From Methanobrevibacter boviskoreani JH1 (GTDB taxonomy: Archaea > Methanobacteriota > Methanobacteria > Methanobacteriales > Methanobacteriaceae), in the NCBI RefSeq assembly GCF_000320505.1, contig NZ_BAGX02000016.1, positions 43,382 to 107,381 on the forward strand: a DNA stretch of 64,000 nucleotides, written 5' to 3'. Made by a program: the position numbers and the translations under genes. Positions 20,101-31,500 of the stretch are shown one piece after another; position 1 is the first letter of the stretch; each line of letters starts with the position of its first letter. The notes below the pieces were generated by a model. That model saw only the letters and a program-made list of their open reading frames with translations, did not search any database and was not told where the DNA came from.

Positions 20101-22492
20101 ATTTAGTAGTGGTTAAATCATCATATACCACATCAACATTCATATTAGAACTAATTCCATAAATCTCACTACCTTCAACAGTAGCGTTATTACCTTCCAT
20201 AGTGTTATTTACAAAAGTGACATTACCTTTATATCTACTAAAGAAAGTATCGGTTGAACCTGCAGCAATAGCTCCACCATAACTTGCAGTGTTGTTATAG
20301 AATCTGTTATTGGATACTGTGATATTTAAGGTAGGATCTATTGCAAAAGCACCACCACAGGAAGAAGCAGTGTTATTAATAAAGAGACAATTATTAACTA
20401 TAGCAATTAAATCTCCACCGGTCATAGAACCATGAGGATAATTAATAGCTGAACCGTTAGTTCCTTTATTATTAATAAAGGTACAATTATCGATTATGTA
20501 TGAAACACCTTCATGTCCACTTACACCCTGAGATGCAGTAATTGCGCCATTACTATTGTTTTCAAATAAGGAATTGAAAATATTAGAAGTACGTAATGTT
20601 AAAGCAGTATTACCTGAAACACCACTGAAAATAGAATTTGTAACATTAGAAAGACTTACTGTTGCTGAAGAAGATAAAAATATACAATTATCAATTTTAG
20701 CATTACAAACATCTAATGCACTGGTAACATTTTCAAAAATACAGTCAGTAATATTTAATCTAGATTCGTCTGATTTTACAGAACAAATAGAAGAATTTGA
20801 ATAATGATTTCCACCAACAAAAGTTACATTACTGATATCACCAGAAACATGTTCACCGAAATTAAAGTATCTTGTATTAGATTTATTATTTATAATTGTT
20901 GTTTTGTTATAGGAATCACCGATGATTTTAATATAACCTGGAGTATTTAAATTAAATCCAGTATTTCCATCAGCAGCATATTCACCTTCACCCATATGGA
21001 CATATACATTAACATTGTTTTTAAATCCTTCAGTAATAGCTTTGTTTAAAGTTTTATATGGATTATCTGCAGAACCAGTACCATTCTCATCGTCACCATT
21101 TGGAGAAACATAAATGTGAACAATAGTTCTATTTATGTAAAAGTTAATAGCTCCATTATTAAGGGTTTGAGTTTGGTTGTCTTGACCTTCATAATAACCT
21201 GTAATTACATGGACACCATTATCAAGTAATTTAGTTACACTAATAGATGCCTCACCATTTTCTAGTGTATTGTCTCTACTACTAACTTGATTACCGTCAA
21301 TATAGAAGTATACATATCCACCGGATATTTTATTACCCATATCATCAGTAACAGTAGCAGTTAATGGGAATGTTGAAGTTCCAACATTTACAGTTTCATT
21401 ATTCATAAATGATATATTAAGGCCAGTTACATAACTACCTGAATAGATATAGAAAGGTGCATTATTGCCTAATTCGGAAACAGTGTTATTTGTTAAATTA
21501 ATTAACTTACCATTAAGTAAATAAAAAACATCTGCATTTTTACTTTCAGATGCGGAACAATTAACAAATTTATTGTTTTTAATGTTAAAATTAGTTATAC
21601 CTTTATTACTACCTAATAAACGACCTACTCCACCGTCTCTTCCTTTAATATTATTAAACTCACAGTTAATTATATTAAAGTACTCAGAAGCAGCTGACAT
21701 ATAACCATAATCTAATGCTCCACCTTGACCATCCCAACCTGATTGTTTAACAGAACAGTTTATGAATTTGGTGTTTTCAAAACTTACGTTTCCACCTAAA
21801 TTAGCTGCTCCGCCTCTCTGAGAAGCATAGTTGTTAATAAACAATGAGTTTTTAACAGTAGTGGTGGATAAAGCACCGGTGTATATGGAACCTCCATAAG
21901 ATGTTGCATTGTTACTATCAAATATACAAGCATCAAAGCTTACATTACCATCATTAGTAATTGCACCACCGGTATTATCCTTACAGTTAATAAAACTAAT
22001 GTTAATAAAGTTTACACGAGAATCAGCAGAAATAGTAAATAATTTATACTGACCTTCACCATCAATTATAGTTTTATTATAGCCCGCACCTACAAATGTT
22101 AAAGAACCATTGTAATTATTATGTGCAAAGTTAATATTTATCATATTATTTCCATCACCGGAAAAAATACCTTCTGAAAGATGAATAACTGCATTATCTG
22201 ATTCATTTACTTTGGATAATGAGGCATTAATAGTTTTTAATGCACTAATATTACTTTTACCAGTATTAGAATCATCACCAGTAGGAGAGACATAAATATC
22301 ATTATTTATATCATTTCCATCACGTGATATATTATTTTGAGTATTTGTATTAACAGCATTTAAATTATTATTAGTATTTAAATCATTGGCTGTGTTTGCT
22401 GAAATATTATTTGAATCAGCAGCACTAACAGCAGAAACTGTTAAAAAAACACAGATAAAAAAAGTTAATACAAATATTATCTTTTTATTAAT
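17120..22492 (-). CDS. Giant adhesin-like surface protein (beta-helix and Ig-like repeats)
   Basis: Exported protein of about 1790 aa with signal peptide (IIFVLTFFICVFLTVSAVSA). Three right-handed beta-helix modules begin at about residues 71, 464 and 886, each opened by an IYVSPxGxDxxGxGSxxNPYKT-type motif; aromatic WWG/WFG caps are visible (SWWGPS, NNWFGN). 'TVTDDMGNKISGGYV' Ig-like linkers lie between the modules. From about 1380 to the end come Ig-like repeats, including the YYKGERGGYF motif and a basic C-terminal repeat. There is no membrane anchor, so it is attached in another way or secreted. GGAGGT is followed after 7 bases by ATT (22492), my preferred start; the ATG at 22507 overlaps the ribosome-binding site. 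Confidence 0.88.
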   Translation of the reverse strand: MNKKIIFVLTFFICVFLTVSAVSAADSNNISANTANDLNTNNNLNAVNTNTQNNISRDGNDINNDIYVSPTGDDSNTGKSNISALKTINASLSKVNESDNAVIHLSEGIFSGDGNNMININFAHNNYNGSLTFVGAGYNKTIIDGEGQYKLFTISADSRVNFINISFINCKDNTGGAITNDGNVSFDACIFDSNNATSYGGSIYTGALSTTTVKNSLFINNYASQRGGAANLGGNVSFENTKFINCSVKQSGWDGQGGALDYGYMSAASEYFNIINCEFNNIKGRDGGVGRLLGSNKGITNFNIKNNKFVNCSASESKNADVFYLLNGKLINLTNNTVSELGNNAPFYIYSGSYVTGLNISFMNNETVNVGTSTFPLTATVTDDMGNKISGGYVYFYIDGNQVSSRDNTLENGEASISVTKLLDNGVHVITGYYEGQDNQTQTLNNGAINFYINRTIVHIYVSPNGDDENGTGSADNPYKTLNKAITEGFKNNVNVYVHMGEGEYAADGNTGFNLNTPGYIKIIGDSYNKTTIINNKSNTRYFNFGEHVSGDISNVTFVGGNHYSNSSICSVKSDESRLNITDCIFENVTSALDVCNAKIDNCIFLSSSATVSLSNVTNSIFSGVSGNTALTLRTSNIFNSLFENNSNGAITASQGVSGHEGVSYIIDNCTFINNKGTNGSAINYPHGSMTGGDLIAIVNNCLFINNTASSCGGAFAIDPTLNITVSNNRFYNNTASYGGAIAAGSTDTFFSRYKGNVTFVNNTMEGNNATVEGSEIYGISSNMNVDVVYDDLTTTKLSDNLSATVTDDMGNKISGGYVLFYINGTYLGQSPLINGTSTLIYVGFSNGTYTLNGTYSLGGSNSTSKKSTITVNIVSQRENITLYVSPNGSDETGDGSIDNPFKTINHAYEVGIMNSRNIFLELLEGNFTGAGNVNLNFSGNVYITINGRGMDKTIMDETPIDTVFQPSITLTPGAGKFVLSNLTFTSGVIKYNQSNMNTPVSDNIIIPNGANAYIENVNFTKNNGYNGGVFNNDGKLTVVNSTFFNNGDSKIASAIYNTGELEIINSSFILNHASQCTIYNSGKMTILSSLFEDDLRSGYMGFFYRIYNTGNAEVNETKFVTSNKTRSEVLDIIGKGNVGYGQKASWWGPSRVDNPLFSNNLFNNGTIIYSNDIFEDHPEVMDTDKYGNRYRQQKWGTDGISVNLMGNTTIVNSTFNNIQAFQISNIKDGFGLVDGCVFNNITNITISIAYNGTNVLMSNNVILFNESTKNSNGKFYVSLYQNIALGNISFENNWFGNNSQPVYTFVNASKSSTVNFRNWLVLTLDNVTNGNLAQNTTLSFKRFDGENLTDYNGNLPVRTFKFESDDGTITPLNGNISGPVNVEFAFPSTGNKTLNVTVDDQVLTYNTTIYKSSKLNITPNVVIGGNAAVITLTDEDSNPIDGDVLVNIDGVDYQVTVTGGKVEFTPEEFNTLGDHDVVLSYKGTDDYLPSNVETKVSVLIPTNFEFSFDNKANVIVKLVDANGNPINNADIGYLINGTPVNQTLVTDDNGMAKISGLSGNINLTAVYDGKNPYLANNKSIEVLMVPRPEKLATQIVSSDFNQTAVDYYKGERGGYFVVALKDSEGNALAGKHISIGFNGKVYNRTTDENGGARLQINLANAGVYTFATAFLGDDECNGSFVVNKITVTKKSSTITVKGTNPVKVRSYRTLTFNLKGVKAIDKSSYVNAIGRTLKVTVNGKTYTLKTDKNGKATLKVRFTKAGTYTIKTAFAGDGTFNAKTMNSKITVRK

Positions 22493-22948
22493 CTTTTTTA
22501 CCTCCATTACATCTATTCTATTTCAAAAAAATTGTTTTTTCAAAATGTCAAAAATAATTGATAAAACATAAATTAATTTTGACAAAATTAATATATCGAT
22601 AATAGTATTTATTACTTGTTAATTGAATTTTAAAAAAATTAAAATAATCTTAAACATATTGTTTAATTATACCATAAACAGATAAAAAACGAATTAAAAC
22701 CATTTAAAATGGTTAAAAAAGCCATAGGAACTTCAAACTAAAATAGAATTAAATATCTATCAAAAGATAAGAGATATGATTTAAATCGCCAATAAAAATA
22801 TAAAAAAACTTAATATGTATAAAATTTAATATATATATCGTAATCAAATTAATTTTATATTCTATAAATAATAGTTGATTTTTAATGATTTTAGTTAGAA
22901 ATTAGAACAAAATTTAATTTGATTAAAAATCTAAACGGAGGTGAAAAG
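22493..22948. other. Divergent promoter region between two giant surface-protein genes
   Basis: Spacer with TATA-like runs for both strands. It contains a quasi-palindrome AACCATTT-A-AAATGGTT at 22698-22714 followed by taaaaaa, which could be an operator or a transcript end. Only ribosome-binding sites flank the coding regions. Confidence 0.4.
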
Positions 22949-25900
22949 ATAAAGAGAAAAAATTTGAATTATTATATTATCTTACTATTAATTATTTTAT
23001 TAACATTAACTACAATAAGCACAATTAATGCAAGTAACAATACAGGCCCTAATACCAGTGGATTATCGAGTAACCTAACAATTAACCATGATTATAAAGA
23101 TTTAACTATTGAAAATAATTCAATTATAAAACAAAAACAGATAAAAGATATTTCAATTACAGAACAGAACCAAACAAACAATGATTCAAGATCTTTAGAC
23201 AATGCCAAAACTTCTAAAGAGAATATTAAAACATCACGCAATATTGAAATGAAAAATAAAGACAATAAAACAAGTAATATTTCTATAAAACCGACTAAAC
23301 CATTAAGATCTAATAGTGATTATGCCGGAAAAACAATAGAAATTACAGATGACAATTACGAGAAATATTTTAATAAATATACTGGTTATTTATTATCCGA
23401 TGATACATTTAAAGATGGAGACATTCTTAAAATAGGGAATGTTACTAATAGAATCTTTAAATTAAATAAAAAACTTTATATCACAAGTATAAGTCCAAAT
23501 GATATAATTAGAAATGGAGCAATATATTTATTAAAAGGTAGTGATGGTTCAGTAATTACTAAAATCAATATTCAAAACAAAGAATCGAATATTAATATCA
23601 ATGGAGTAAATATTGGATTATACTATGGAATCTATTTAAACAATACAAATAACAACATTATTTCATTTAATAAGTTTAATAATACAGAATGTAACTTCGG
23701 TTTTGCATTCTATGCATACAATTCATCTTACAACAATATAATATACAATTCATTCCACACTGGAAACTCCCGTACTGAATCTACAAGTTGTTTAGTAATG
23801 GATCTCTCTAATTACAATAACATTTCATATAACAATTTAACAACAGTTCAGTCAAATTGTATTTATTTTAATCATTTAGGATGGATGGGAGCAACTGACG
23901 TATGTATTGGAACTTTAATTTCAAATAATTATATGTATAGTGAAATACCTTCCCAGATGTCCTATGGTATGCAAATAGTCTATGGAAAACATAATAATAC
24001 TAAAGTTATTAATAACACCATTGAACATGTATCTGACGCTATTAATCTTGATGGAGAAAATGTTACCATAACAGGCAATAAGATTTTAGATAATACCGAA
24101 TCAGGAATTGCAGTAAAAAACGGAGGAAACGCCCTAATAGAAAACAACACTATTTTAACCAATAGAAGTGTGTTAAAAGGTATAATATCCAATGTGAATA
24201 ATACTACAATATCCAATAATTACATATCTATGAGCAATGGTGCATATTCTGCTATAGACGTTTATGTTAATAGCAGCTGTTATGACAACATTGTTAAATT
24301 AAATACCTATGGTATTGGTATTGTTACATTTAACAACAATACAATATTTAACAACACAATTATAAACAATAAAGACTCAGGAATACAATTTAACGGATCA
24401 AATAATAGAATCCATGAAAACTATATCGAAACAAATTCAAGTGGAATAAGTGCTAATAGCCCTCAAGTAAGAATTAAAAACAATACTATTCTGGCAAACA
24501 CCATATTTTCCGATGGTGAAGGTATCTATACCAATGGTTTAATTTATAACACAACTATTGGAAACAATATAATTACCACAAACGCTACAGGTATAAGAAG
24601 AGAGATAACCGATAATAAAAGCGATAATCTATTTGATAATATTATTAATGGAATATTAACAGATCCAACGGCAATTACAATTAATGATAATAACTTCTAC
24701 GATTTCTTTACAAAGGATGGATATTTAAATTACACATTTAAAGAACATGCAAACAGGGTCATAATCTTTGGAATAATAACTAATAAGAAAATAGTAATCA
24801 ATAACAAAATGGTTTTAATGTCTAATATGGACAATAACTTTTTGTATAATGTTACAATTGACCTAGTTTCAGGTTCTGATGGTACCATTATTAAAGATTT
24901 AACCTTTTATAATTTAAACAATGATAAAGCAATTACAGTAAATAATACAAACAATATTCAAATAACTGGAAATAATATTACCCTAATAAACAACAATAAA
25001 AATAACCATATAAATGGAATCTCAATTATTAACTCAGATGACGATGAAATAGCAAATAACAACATATATATTGAAACCAATACAAAAGCAGATGGAATCA
25101 ATCTATCAAATAATAGTAGTTCATTATTAATATCCAAAAACAATATTGTTATAAAATCATATGATGATGCTAAAGGAATATCCGCTGAGCTATTAAACGA
25201 AAGTAAAATACTTGACAATTACATTAATATTTATATTTTAAATAATTCAGGATACGGAGTTTACATTAATGGAGGAAATACCTCAAATGGTACTAACATT
25301 GATTCAAATAGAATTATCATAAAAGGAAACTCCAATGCATATCCAATATTTTTAAACAATGTTAAAAACTTTACAATCAATAACAATGACATTAACACCA
25401 AATCAGATAGTAGTAAAACTATCATAATTAACAACGGATCCCATGTTAACATCAATAAAAATCAGATTACTGCAATAATTAACAAGGAAAATGGAAATGA
25501 TTCAATATTTAACATATCAAGAAAATCAAATAATATTCAAATAAATGATAACTCAGTTGATTCCAATATTAAGGATATTTTAAATAAATATAAATATTCT
25601 CTTAATGTTGATATAAAGAATACCAACTACATTATTGGAGATTATAATTTCTTAAATTATTTCACAAGCAAAACTAATGGAAGACTAAATGGTTTAATCA
25701 AATCAAATGATAAAATTTTATTTAAAAACTTATCAACCGTTGATTCATTCATAATCGACGTTCCATTAAATATAAGTTCTTATGATGGAAATTCAATTAT
25801 CTCATCTACAATAATATTTAATAAAAACGGCTCTAATTCAATCATCTCAGATTTAATATTTAATCAAGTAAGAATCATATTGAACAATACTGAAAATCTT

Positions 25901-28516
25901 AAAATCTACAATAATATTTTCAGAATCAATAATACTAATTCCAGTCCAATAATTATAGTGGATTCTGGTTTAGATAACAATGTTTCAAGTAATGAAATTG
26001 TTTTTGATAATTGTTCTAATGTTGAGTTTTTAGATATTAAAGGTAGTAGAAATAGTGTTTTTAGCAACAACATTATTCAAGGAAATACCACTGGATTATT
26101 TACATTAATAAATAATGAAAATTCAAGAGAGACTAGAATTACAAACAATAAGATTGTGTTAAATACAGATTTAGTAAAATTAATCGAATCAGTTAAATCC
26201 AATAATACAGAAATAAGTTCTAATGACATTGAGATTCAAAACCTTAAAGGTTATGGATATTTCGGAAATAATACCATTAATGAAACCATTAAAGAAAACA
26301 ATATTCTCATAATAAATAAACCATTAAACAGTAGCAATCTAGAGGATATAACCAAGGATTTAATAACTGGAAATCAAACTGGCATTTACTCTTTAGATTC
26401 CAATTCAATATTAATTGAATATAACCACATAGAGTCTTTAAATTCCGAAAATGATTATTGTGTATATATTCCAAGTGAATCAAGTAATACATATGTTAGA
26501 TTGAATTATTTAGTAAGTGATAATAATAGAAAAACCGCAAATAGTGCTGTTTACTTTATTAATTCAAAAGTTTATGACAATAGCCCTTACGAAATCTACA
26601 TTTCACCAAAAGGTAGTGACGAAAATGGGGATGGAAGTAAAGAAAATCCTTATAAAACCATTGCACGTGGATTAAGTAAAGGAATTAATAGCGTTATTTA
26701 TTTAGATGATGGAGATTATTTTGAATCTAATTTAACTATACTAAAAAATATTACATTATCTGGAATAAACCCTGGAAAAGTAACAATAAACCTTAATCAA
26801 AGCCAATTATTTACAGTTGATAAAAATGGATCATTAACTGTTGAAAAAATTAGATTTATTAAAGGAAACTCAAGTAATGGTACAGTTTTCTTAAATAAAG
26901 GTAGATTAAATATTGTCAATTCAACATTTGAGGATAATAGTGCAACTAATGTAAATAAAACAGAGGTATCTGGTTTTGGTGGTGTAGCTACAAATTATGG
27001 AGATTTAAATATAATCAACAGTAGTTTCAGTAATAATATTGCTCATAAAGGAGGAGTAATTAGAAATTATGGAAATTTAATGGTAAATCAATCTAAATTT
27101 TATAATAACTCTGCTAGTGAAGGTGGAGTCATATATAATCAAGGAAATTGTAGTCTATACAATTCTAACTTTAATAAGAACACTGCTATTAATTCAACAA
27201 AATTCTGTATAACCTACAAATCACGTAACGAGGATGTAAGTAAATGTTGCAATCTTGGTTCAGGTGCTGTAATATTTAATATGGGAAATTCCTCATTAGT
27301 TATAAGAAATTGTAAATTTGATTCAAACAATGCAATTAATGGAGGAGCTATATACTTCAATGGAGGTTCAAATTCTACCCTTGAGATATATAATTCTATA
27401 TTCAATAAAAACAAGGCTTCAAATAGTGGAGGTGCAATTGACGCATCTACAACTAAGCTTATAATTAAATCTACAAACATTACTAAAAACGAGGCAAATA
27501 AGAATGGTGGAGGGGCATCCCTCTCATCAGATAATGGAATAATTGACAGTTCATCGATTATTGGAAATATTGCCAATAATGGAGGAGGACTTTATCTTTC
27601 AGGAAATATTACAATAACCAATAGTTTTATAAGCAATAACACCGCATCTGAAGGTGGAGCAATAAATTATAATGGAAATTATAAATACAACCACTTTACT
27701 AATCATGTTAACATTTTCAACTCAACTATAAATGGTAATCGTGGTTTAAATACAGGTGGTGCTATTCAAAGTGCTTATGGAAATATAAGTATCTCCCATT
27801 CCAATATTATGAATAACTTTGCACCTGATGACTCCACAATCAAATCATACAATAAGAATGTTTTTGATGTGGATAATCATAATTGGTGGGGTTCTTCAAA
27901 AGGACCTGATGACTCTGTTTGGAGAAATGCAAACCTAGATAAAAGAGACTGGGCTAAATCTGAAGTTGAATGGTACAAGATCAATGATAACAGTAAAAGC
28001 CAAGATAATACTGGAGGAATTATACCTGGAAATAGTAAAACTAATACAAATTTACCTTCAGGTACAGGAACTAGTTTAATACCTAATCCTGGTTCTGGAA
28101 ACGGTAACAGTGGTTCTGGAAATGGAAATGGAAACTCCGGTAGTGGAAATGGAAATGGAACCGGTAATGGAAATAGTAATGGTGGAAATGCCAATGGCCA
28201 AGGTAGTGGAAATGGAGGAAATGGAAACTCCAATGGCCAAGGTAGTAGTGGTGCCAAGGGAGCAACCAATGGTCAAGGCCAAGGAAACGTTGGTGTTGAC
28301 GGACCAAACTCTGGAGGTGCTAACCCATCAGGAGCAGGTAGTAGTTCTGGATCTTCATTATCCTCAGGATTGTCTAAAGCATATGAACTTACAAAAGAGG
28401 AATTAAAAAACAGCAAAAAAGTAGATCCAAATACATTAATATATGTGATAATTATGTTTGCAGTATTAATTTATATTGGATATAGAAAAGAAAAAAGAAA
28501 CGATGATTATAAATGA
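22949..28516 (+). CDS. Giant beta-helix surface protein with Gly/Asn/Ser spacer and C-terminal membrane anchor
   Basis: About 1855 aa. Signal peptide (YYIILLLIILLTLTTISTINAS), a variable Asn/Lys-rich region, then long NosD/PbH1-type beta-helix repeats to about 1220. A second beta-helix starts at the IYISPKGSDENGDGS motif (about 1223) and ends with the NWWGSSKGP cap. About 110 residues of Gly/Asn/Ser/Gln low-complexity spacer follow, then a transmembrane helix (about 1836-1856, TLIYVIIMFAVLIYIGY) with a basic RKEKRNDDYK tail. It is therefore membrane-anchored, unlike its two neighbours. GGAGGTG and 5 bases precede ATA (22949); the in-frame TTG at 22919 has no ribosome-binding site. Confidence 0.88.
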   Translation: MKRKNLNYYIILLLIILLTLTTISTINASNNTGPNTSGLSSNLTINHDYKDLTIENNSIIKQKQIKDISITEQNQTNNDSRSLDNAKTSKENIKTSRNIEMKNKDNKTSNISIKPTKPLRSNSDYAGKTIEITDDNYEKYFNKYTGYLLSDDTFKDGDILKIGNVTNRIFKLNKKLYITSISPNDIIRNGAIYLLKGSDGSVITKINIQNKESNININGVNIGLYYGIYLNNTNNNIISFNKFNNTECNFGFAFYAYNSSYNNIIYNSFHTGNSRTESTSCLVMDLSNYNNISYNNLTTVQSNCIYFNHLGWMGATDVCIGTLISNNYMYSEIPSQMSYGMQIVYGKHNNTKVINNTIEHVSDAINLDGENVTITGNKILDNTESGIAVKNGGNALIENNTILTNRSVLKGIISNVNNTTISNNYISMSNGAYSAIDVYVNSSCYDNIVKLNTYGIGIVTFNNNTIFNNTIINNKDSGIQFNGSNNRIHENYIETNSSGISANSPQVRIKNNTILANTIFSDGEGIYTNGLIYNTTIGNNIITTNATGIRREITDNKSDNLFDNIINGILTDPTAITINDNNFYDFFTKDGYLNYTFKEHANRVIIFGIITNKKIVINNKMVLMSNMDNNFLYNVTIDLVSGSDGTIIKDLTFYNLNNDKAITVNNTNNIQITGNNITLINNNKNNHINGISIINSDDDEIANNNIYIETNTKADGINLSNNSSSLLISKNNIVIKSYDDAKGISAELLNESKILDNYINIYILNNSGYGVYINGGNTSNGTNIDSNRIIIKGNSNAYPIFLNNVKNFTINNNDINTKSDSSKTIIINNGSHVNINKNQITAIINKENGNDSIFNISRKSNNIQINDNSVDSNIKDILNKYKYSLNVDIKNTNYIIGDYNFLNYFTSKTNGRLNGLIKSNDKILFKNLSTVDSFIIDVPLNISSYDGNSIISSTIIFNKNGSNSIISDLIFNQVRIILNNTENLKIYNNIFRINNTNSSPIIIVDSGLDNNVSSNEIVFDNCSNVEFLDIKGSRNSVFSNNIIQGNTTGLFTLINNENSRETRITNNKIVLNTDLVKLIESVKSNNTEISSNDIEIQNLKGYGYFGNNTINETIKENNILIINKPLNSSNLEDITKDLITGNQTGIYSLDSNSILIEYNHIESLNSENDYCVYIPSESSNTYVRLNYLVSDNNRKTANSAVYFINSKVYDNSPYEIYISPKGSDENGDGSKENPYKTIARGLSKGINSVIYLDDGDYFESNLTILKNITLSGINPGKVTINLNQSQLFTVDKNGSLTVEKIRFIKGNSSNGTVFLNKGRLNIVNSTFEDNSATNVNKTEVSGFGGVATNYGDLNIINSSFSNNIAHKGGVIRNYGNLMVNQSKFYNNSASEGGVIYNQGNCSLYNSNFNKNTAINSTKFCITYKSRNEDVSKCCNLGSGAVIFNMGNSSLVIRNCKFDSNNAINGGAIYFNGGSNSTLEIYNSIFNKNKASNSGGAIDASTTKLIIKSTNITKNEANKNGGGASLSSDNGIIDSSSIIGNIANNGGGLYLSGNITITNSFISNNTASEGGAINYNGNYKYNHFTNHVNIFNSTINGNRGLNTGGAIQSAYGNISISHSNIMNNFAPDDSTIKSYNKNVFDVDNHNWWGSSKGPDDSVWRNANLDKRDWAKSEVEWYKINDNSKSQDNTGGIIPGNSKTNTNLPSGTGTSLIPNPGSGNGNSGSGNGNGNSGSGNGNGTGNGNSNGGNANGQGSGNGGNGNSNGQGSSGAKGATNGQGQGNVGVDGPNSGGANPSGAGSSSGSSLSSGLSKAYELTKEELKNSKKVDPNTLIYVIIMFAVLIYIGYRKEKRNDDYK

Positions 28517-28590
28517 TTATTCATTTATTTCATCAATTTTTATTAAAATTAAAAGATTTATTAATCAAATATTAAAAGGGGATGTGAATT

Positions 28591-31500
28591 ATTACGTTAA
28601 AAGCAAGATACTCTATTCTTCTATGTATAATATTTATAATAACTTTATCTATATCAGGAATTAGTGCTGTTAACAATAATGACAATAGTTCTAATTACAT
28701 GGAACCCCATAATTCAACTACTTTAGAAACCAATAACACATCGATCCTAAGTAATGAATCAACAAACCATACACGTTTAGATGAAAATAATATAGCTTAT
28801 GTTTCATTAAATGGTAGTGATACTTCAGGTGACGGTTCAAACAATAATCCTTATCAAAGCCTAGATTATGCAATTAATCATGTAGGTAACAATTCAACGA
28901 TTTACCTTTTTGATGGAAGTTACAATATCAACGGCTTAACCATAGATAAAGATTTAACAATTAAATCAATTAATGGAAACGTAGTGATAAACGGATCTGG
29001 CAAGTTCATATTCAATGTTAAAGAGAATTCTAATTTATTATTAGAATCTGTTAATATTATAGATGGACATGGTGATGCAAATACTGAAAGTTCCTTTTAT
29101 AATAGGGGTAATTTAACCATTATTAAATGTACTTTAACAAATAATACAGGGTTTGTATCTGGAATAAGCAATTATGGTACATTAACAATTAAAGATTCAA
29201 CTCTTGATTTAAATAAGGGGGAAAATTACGAGGATATTGTTAATTATGGTAATTTATATGCAAATAACTCCAATATCTACAGAAATACAATCTATAATTT
29301 TGGAAATATTGATTTAAATTATTGTAATATCCAATATGGATTAATATCAAATACAACTGAAGGTGGTAAACCTTCAAATCTTAGAATGAATAATACAATC
29401 CTTATAAGAGATAGTTATTCCTACTTTGAAATTCTTAACTCCAATGGGATAGTAGAAAATTCAAAGATTTATGGTAGTGAGTCATTATATAGAATTTACT
29501 TCTATAATTCAAATATTACTATTAGTTCTTCTTTATTTGAATCCATTATAAGCTTAAATGGACTAAATAATCTAACAATTTCCTATTCTTTATTATACAA
29601 GGTATATAGTGATAAACCTGAAAATGAGAAATTTGTAGATATCTCAAACAACTGGTGGCAAATTAATGAAATACCTGAAAAGGATATTTTAAATAGTTTT
29701 AAACCTAAAACCTGGATAATTGCAAATTTTACATCAGAAACTCCTTTAAACAAAGGTGAAAACAACACTTTAATGGTAACTCTTCATTTAACTGATGGAA
29801 AAAATGTTTGGGACATTCCTAAAAACATCAAAGTTACAGATATTAATGTTAGATTTGAATGTGAAAATGGTAAATTCAGTCCAAACTCCGGAATTATAAG
29901 AAATAATATCTTCAAAACAAAATATAGTGATAATACAGAAGAGACTGTTATTTATGCTATTATTAATAAGGAAAGATTAAGTCTATTAATTGGAAAAGGA
30001 TATACTAATTATAGCATTTATGTTTCTACAACAGGTCATGACGGTACAGGTGATGGTTCAAAAGAAAATCCATATGAAACCTTGACTAAAGCTGTATCAA
30101 AAGCTTTAAATGGAAATACCATTTATATTGACAAAGGAATATATGATGGATATTATAACAGCTTAATGAATATTAATAAAAACATAAACTTTAAAGCTTA
30201 TAACGGACCTGTATATATTGAAACCTATGAGAGTAATTATATTTTTAAAGTTCCAAGATGGGCTAGACTAAGTTTAGAAGGCATAAACTTCTATTCAAAA
30301 GATAAAAGTTTTTCAAATACTCCCATAATTTCCAGTGCAGGAACTATTAACATAAACAATTGTACATTTAAAAATATCTTAAGTGAATATGTTGTTTATG
30401 TTAGTGAGGATTACTTTAGATATGGAAATTTAAACATCAATAATACATTATTCAGTAATATTGACGGATGTGCCATTTATGGAGCAGCCGATTTAAATAT
30501 AAATAACAGTAATTTTACAGGATTTAATCCATACGGTACTTATTATCAGAAAAAAACCATTATTACAACAAACAACAATCTAGTAATCAATAATACACTA
30601 TTTACAGACAGTACAGTTCCAGCAATTTACTCCGGTAGTAATAATGCTGGTGGTGGAAACCTAATCATTAATCATATCATAATCGAAAATTCGGAGATTA
30701 ATAATGTTTATGGAAATACAAGTGACAACTATTACAATAAATTACCTGTGATATCCTTTGATAAATACTGTGCAAATCCAATCCAGATTAAAAATTGTAG
30801 ATTTATAAAAAATCCTGGTACCTGTATAAAAGGTGGAAATTGTAATATTGTTAATTCAAGTTTTATCTCCAATTATGGAGATAACATAATCATTAACGAT
30901 TATTACAACTTTAAAATTTATAATTCCACATTTATTAACAATACTAACAATTACACTGGATTAAACTACAATAATTTAGGTACAATATTTAATGGAGGCA
31001 CACTTGATGTTGAGAATTCAACATTCATAAATAATAGCGCATCCTATGGTGGAGCTATTTACAATACCAAAACAACCAACATCAAATATTCCATATTTAT
31101 AAACAATACAGCAAAATATTTAGGTAATGATTTATTCAATAAAGATGGAATGATGAATGCTTCATCTAACTGGTGGGGATCAAATCAAGGTCCAACCTCA
31201 GATAAGGCATATAGATTCCTTGGAGATTTAATCCTAGATAATTGGATAGTAATGACATTAAATATTGAAAATTATACCGGAGATAATTACACAGTTAAAG
31301 TGTCTTTAAATAAATTAACAAATCCTGAAGGAGAGGTCTTTGACAGTGAAAGTTCTATTCCGGATTCAAGAATAGCATACTTTAATTGTACCCATGGTAG
31401 TTTAGATCAGAAGATTGTCCCAATTATAAATGGAACCGGATATACTACAGTATATTCCAATCTTAAAGATAATGATGCCATAGTTTATGTTAATGTAGAT

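Noticed and set aside
27877..28282. Minus-strand Pro/Phe/Leu-rich and Ser/Thr-rich open frames within the Gly/Asn/Ser spacer
   Set aside because: Shadows of the repetitive GGA/AAT/AGT codons of the real surface protein.
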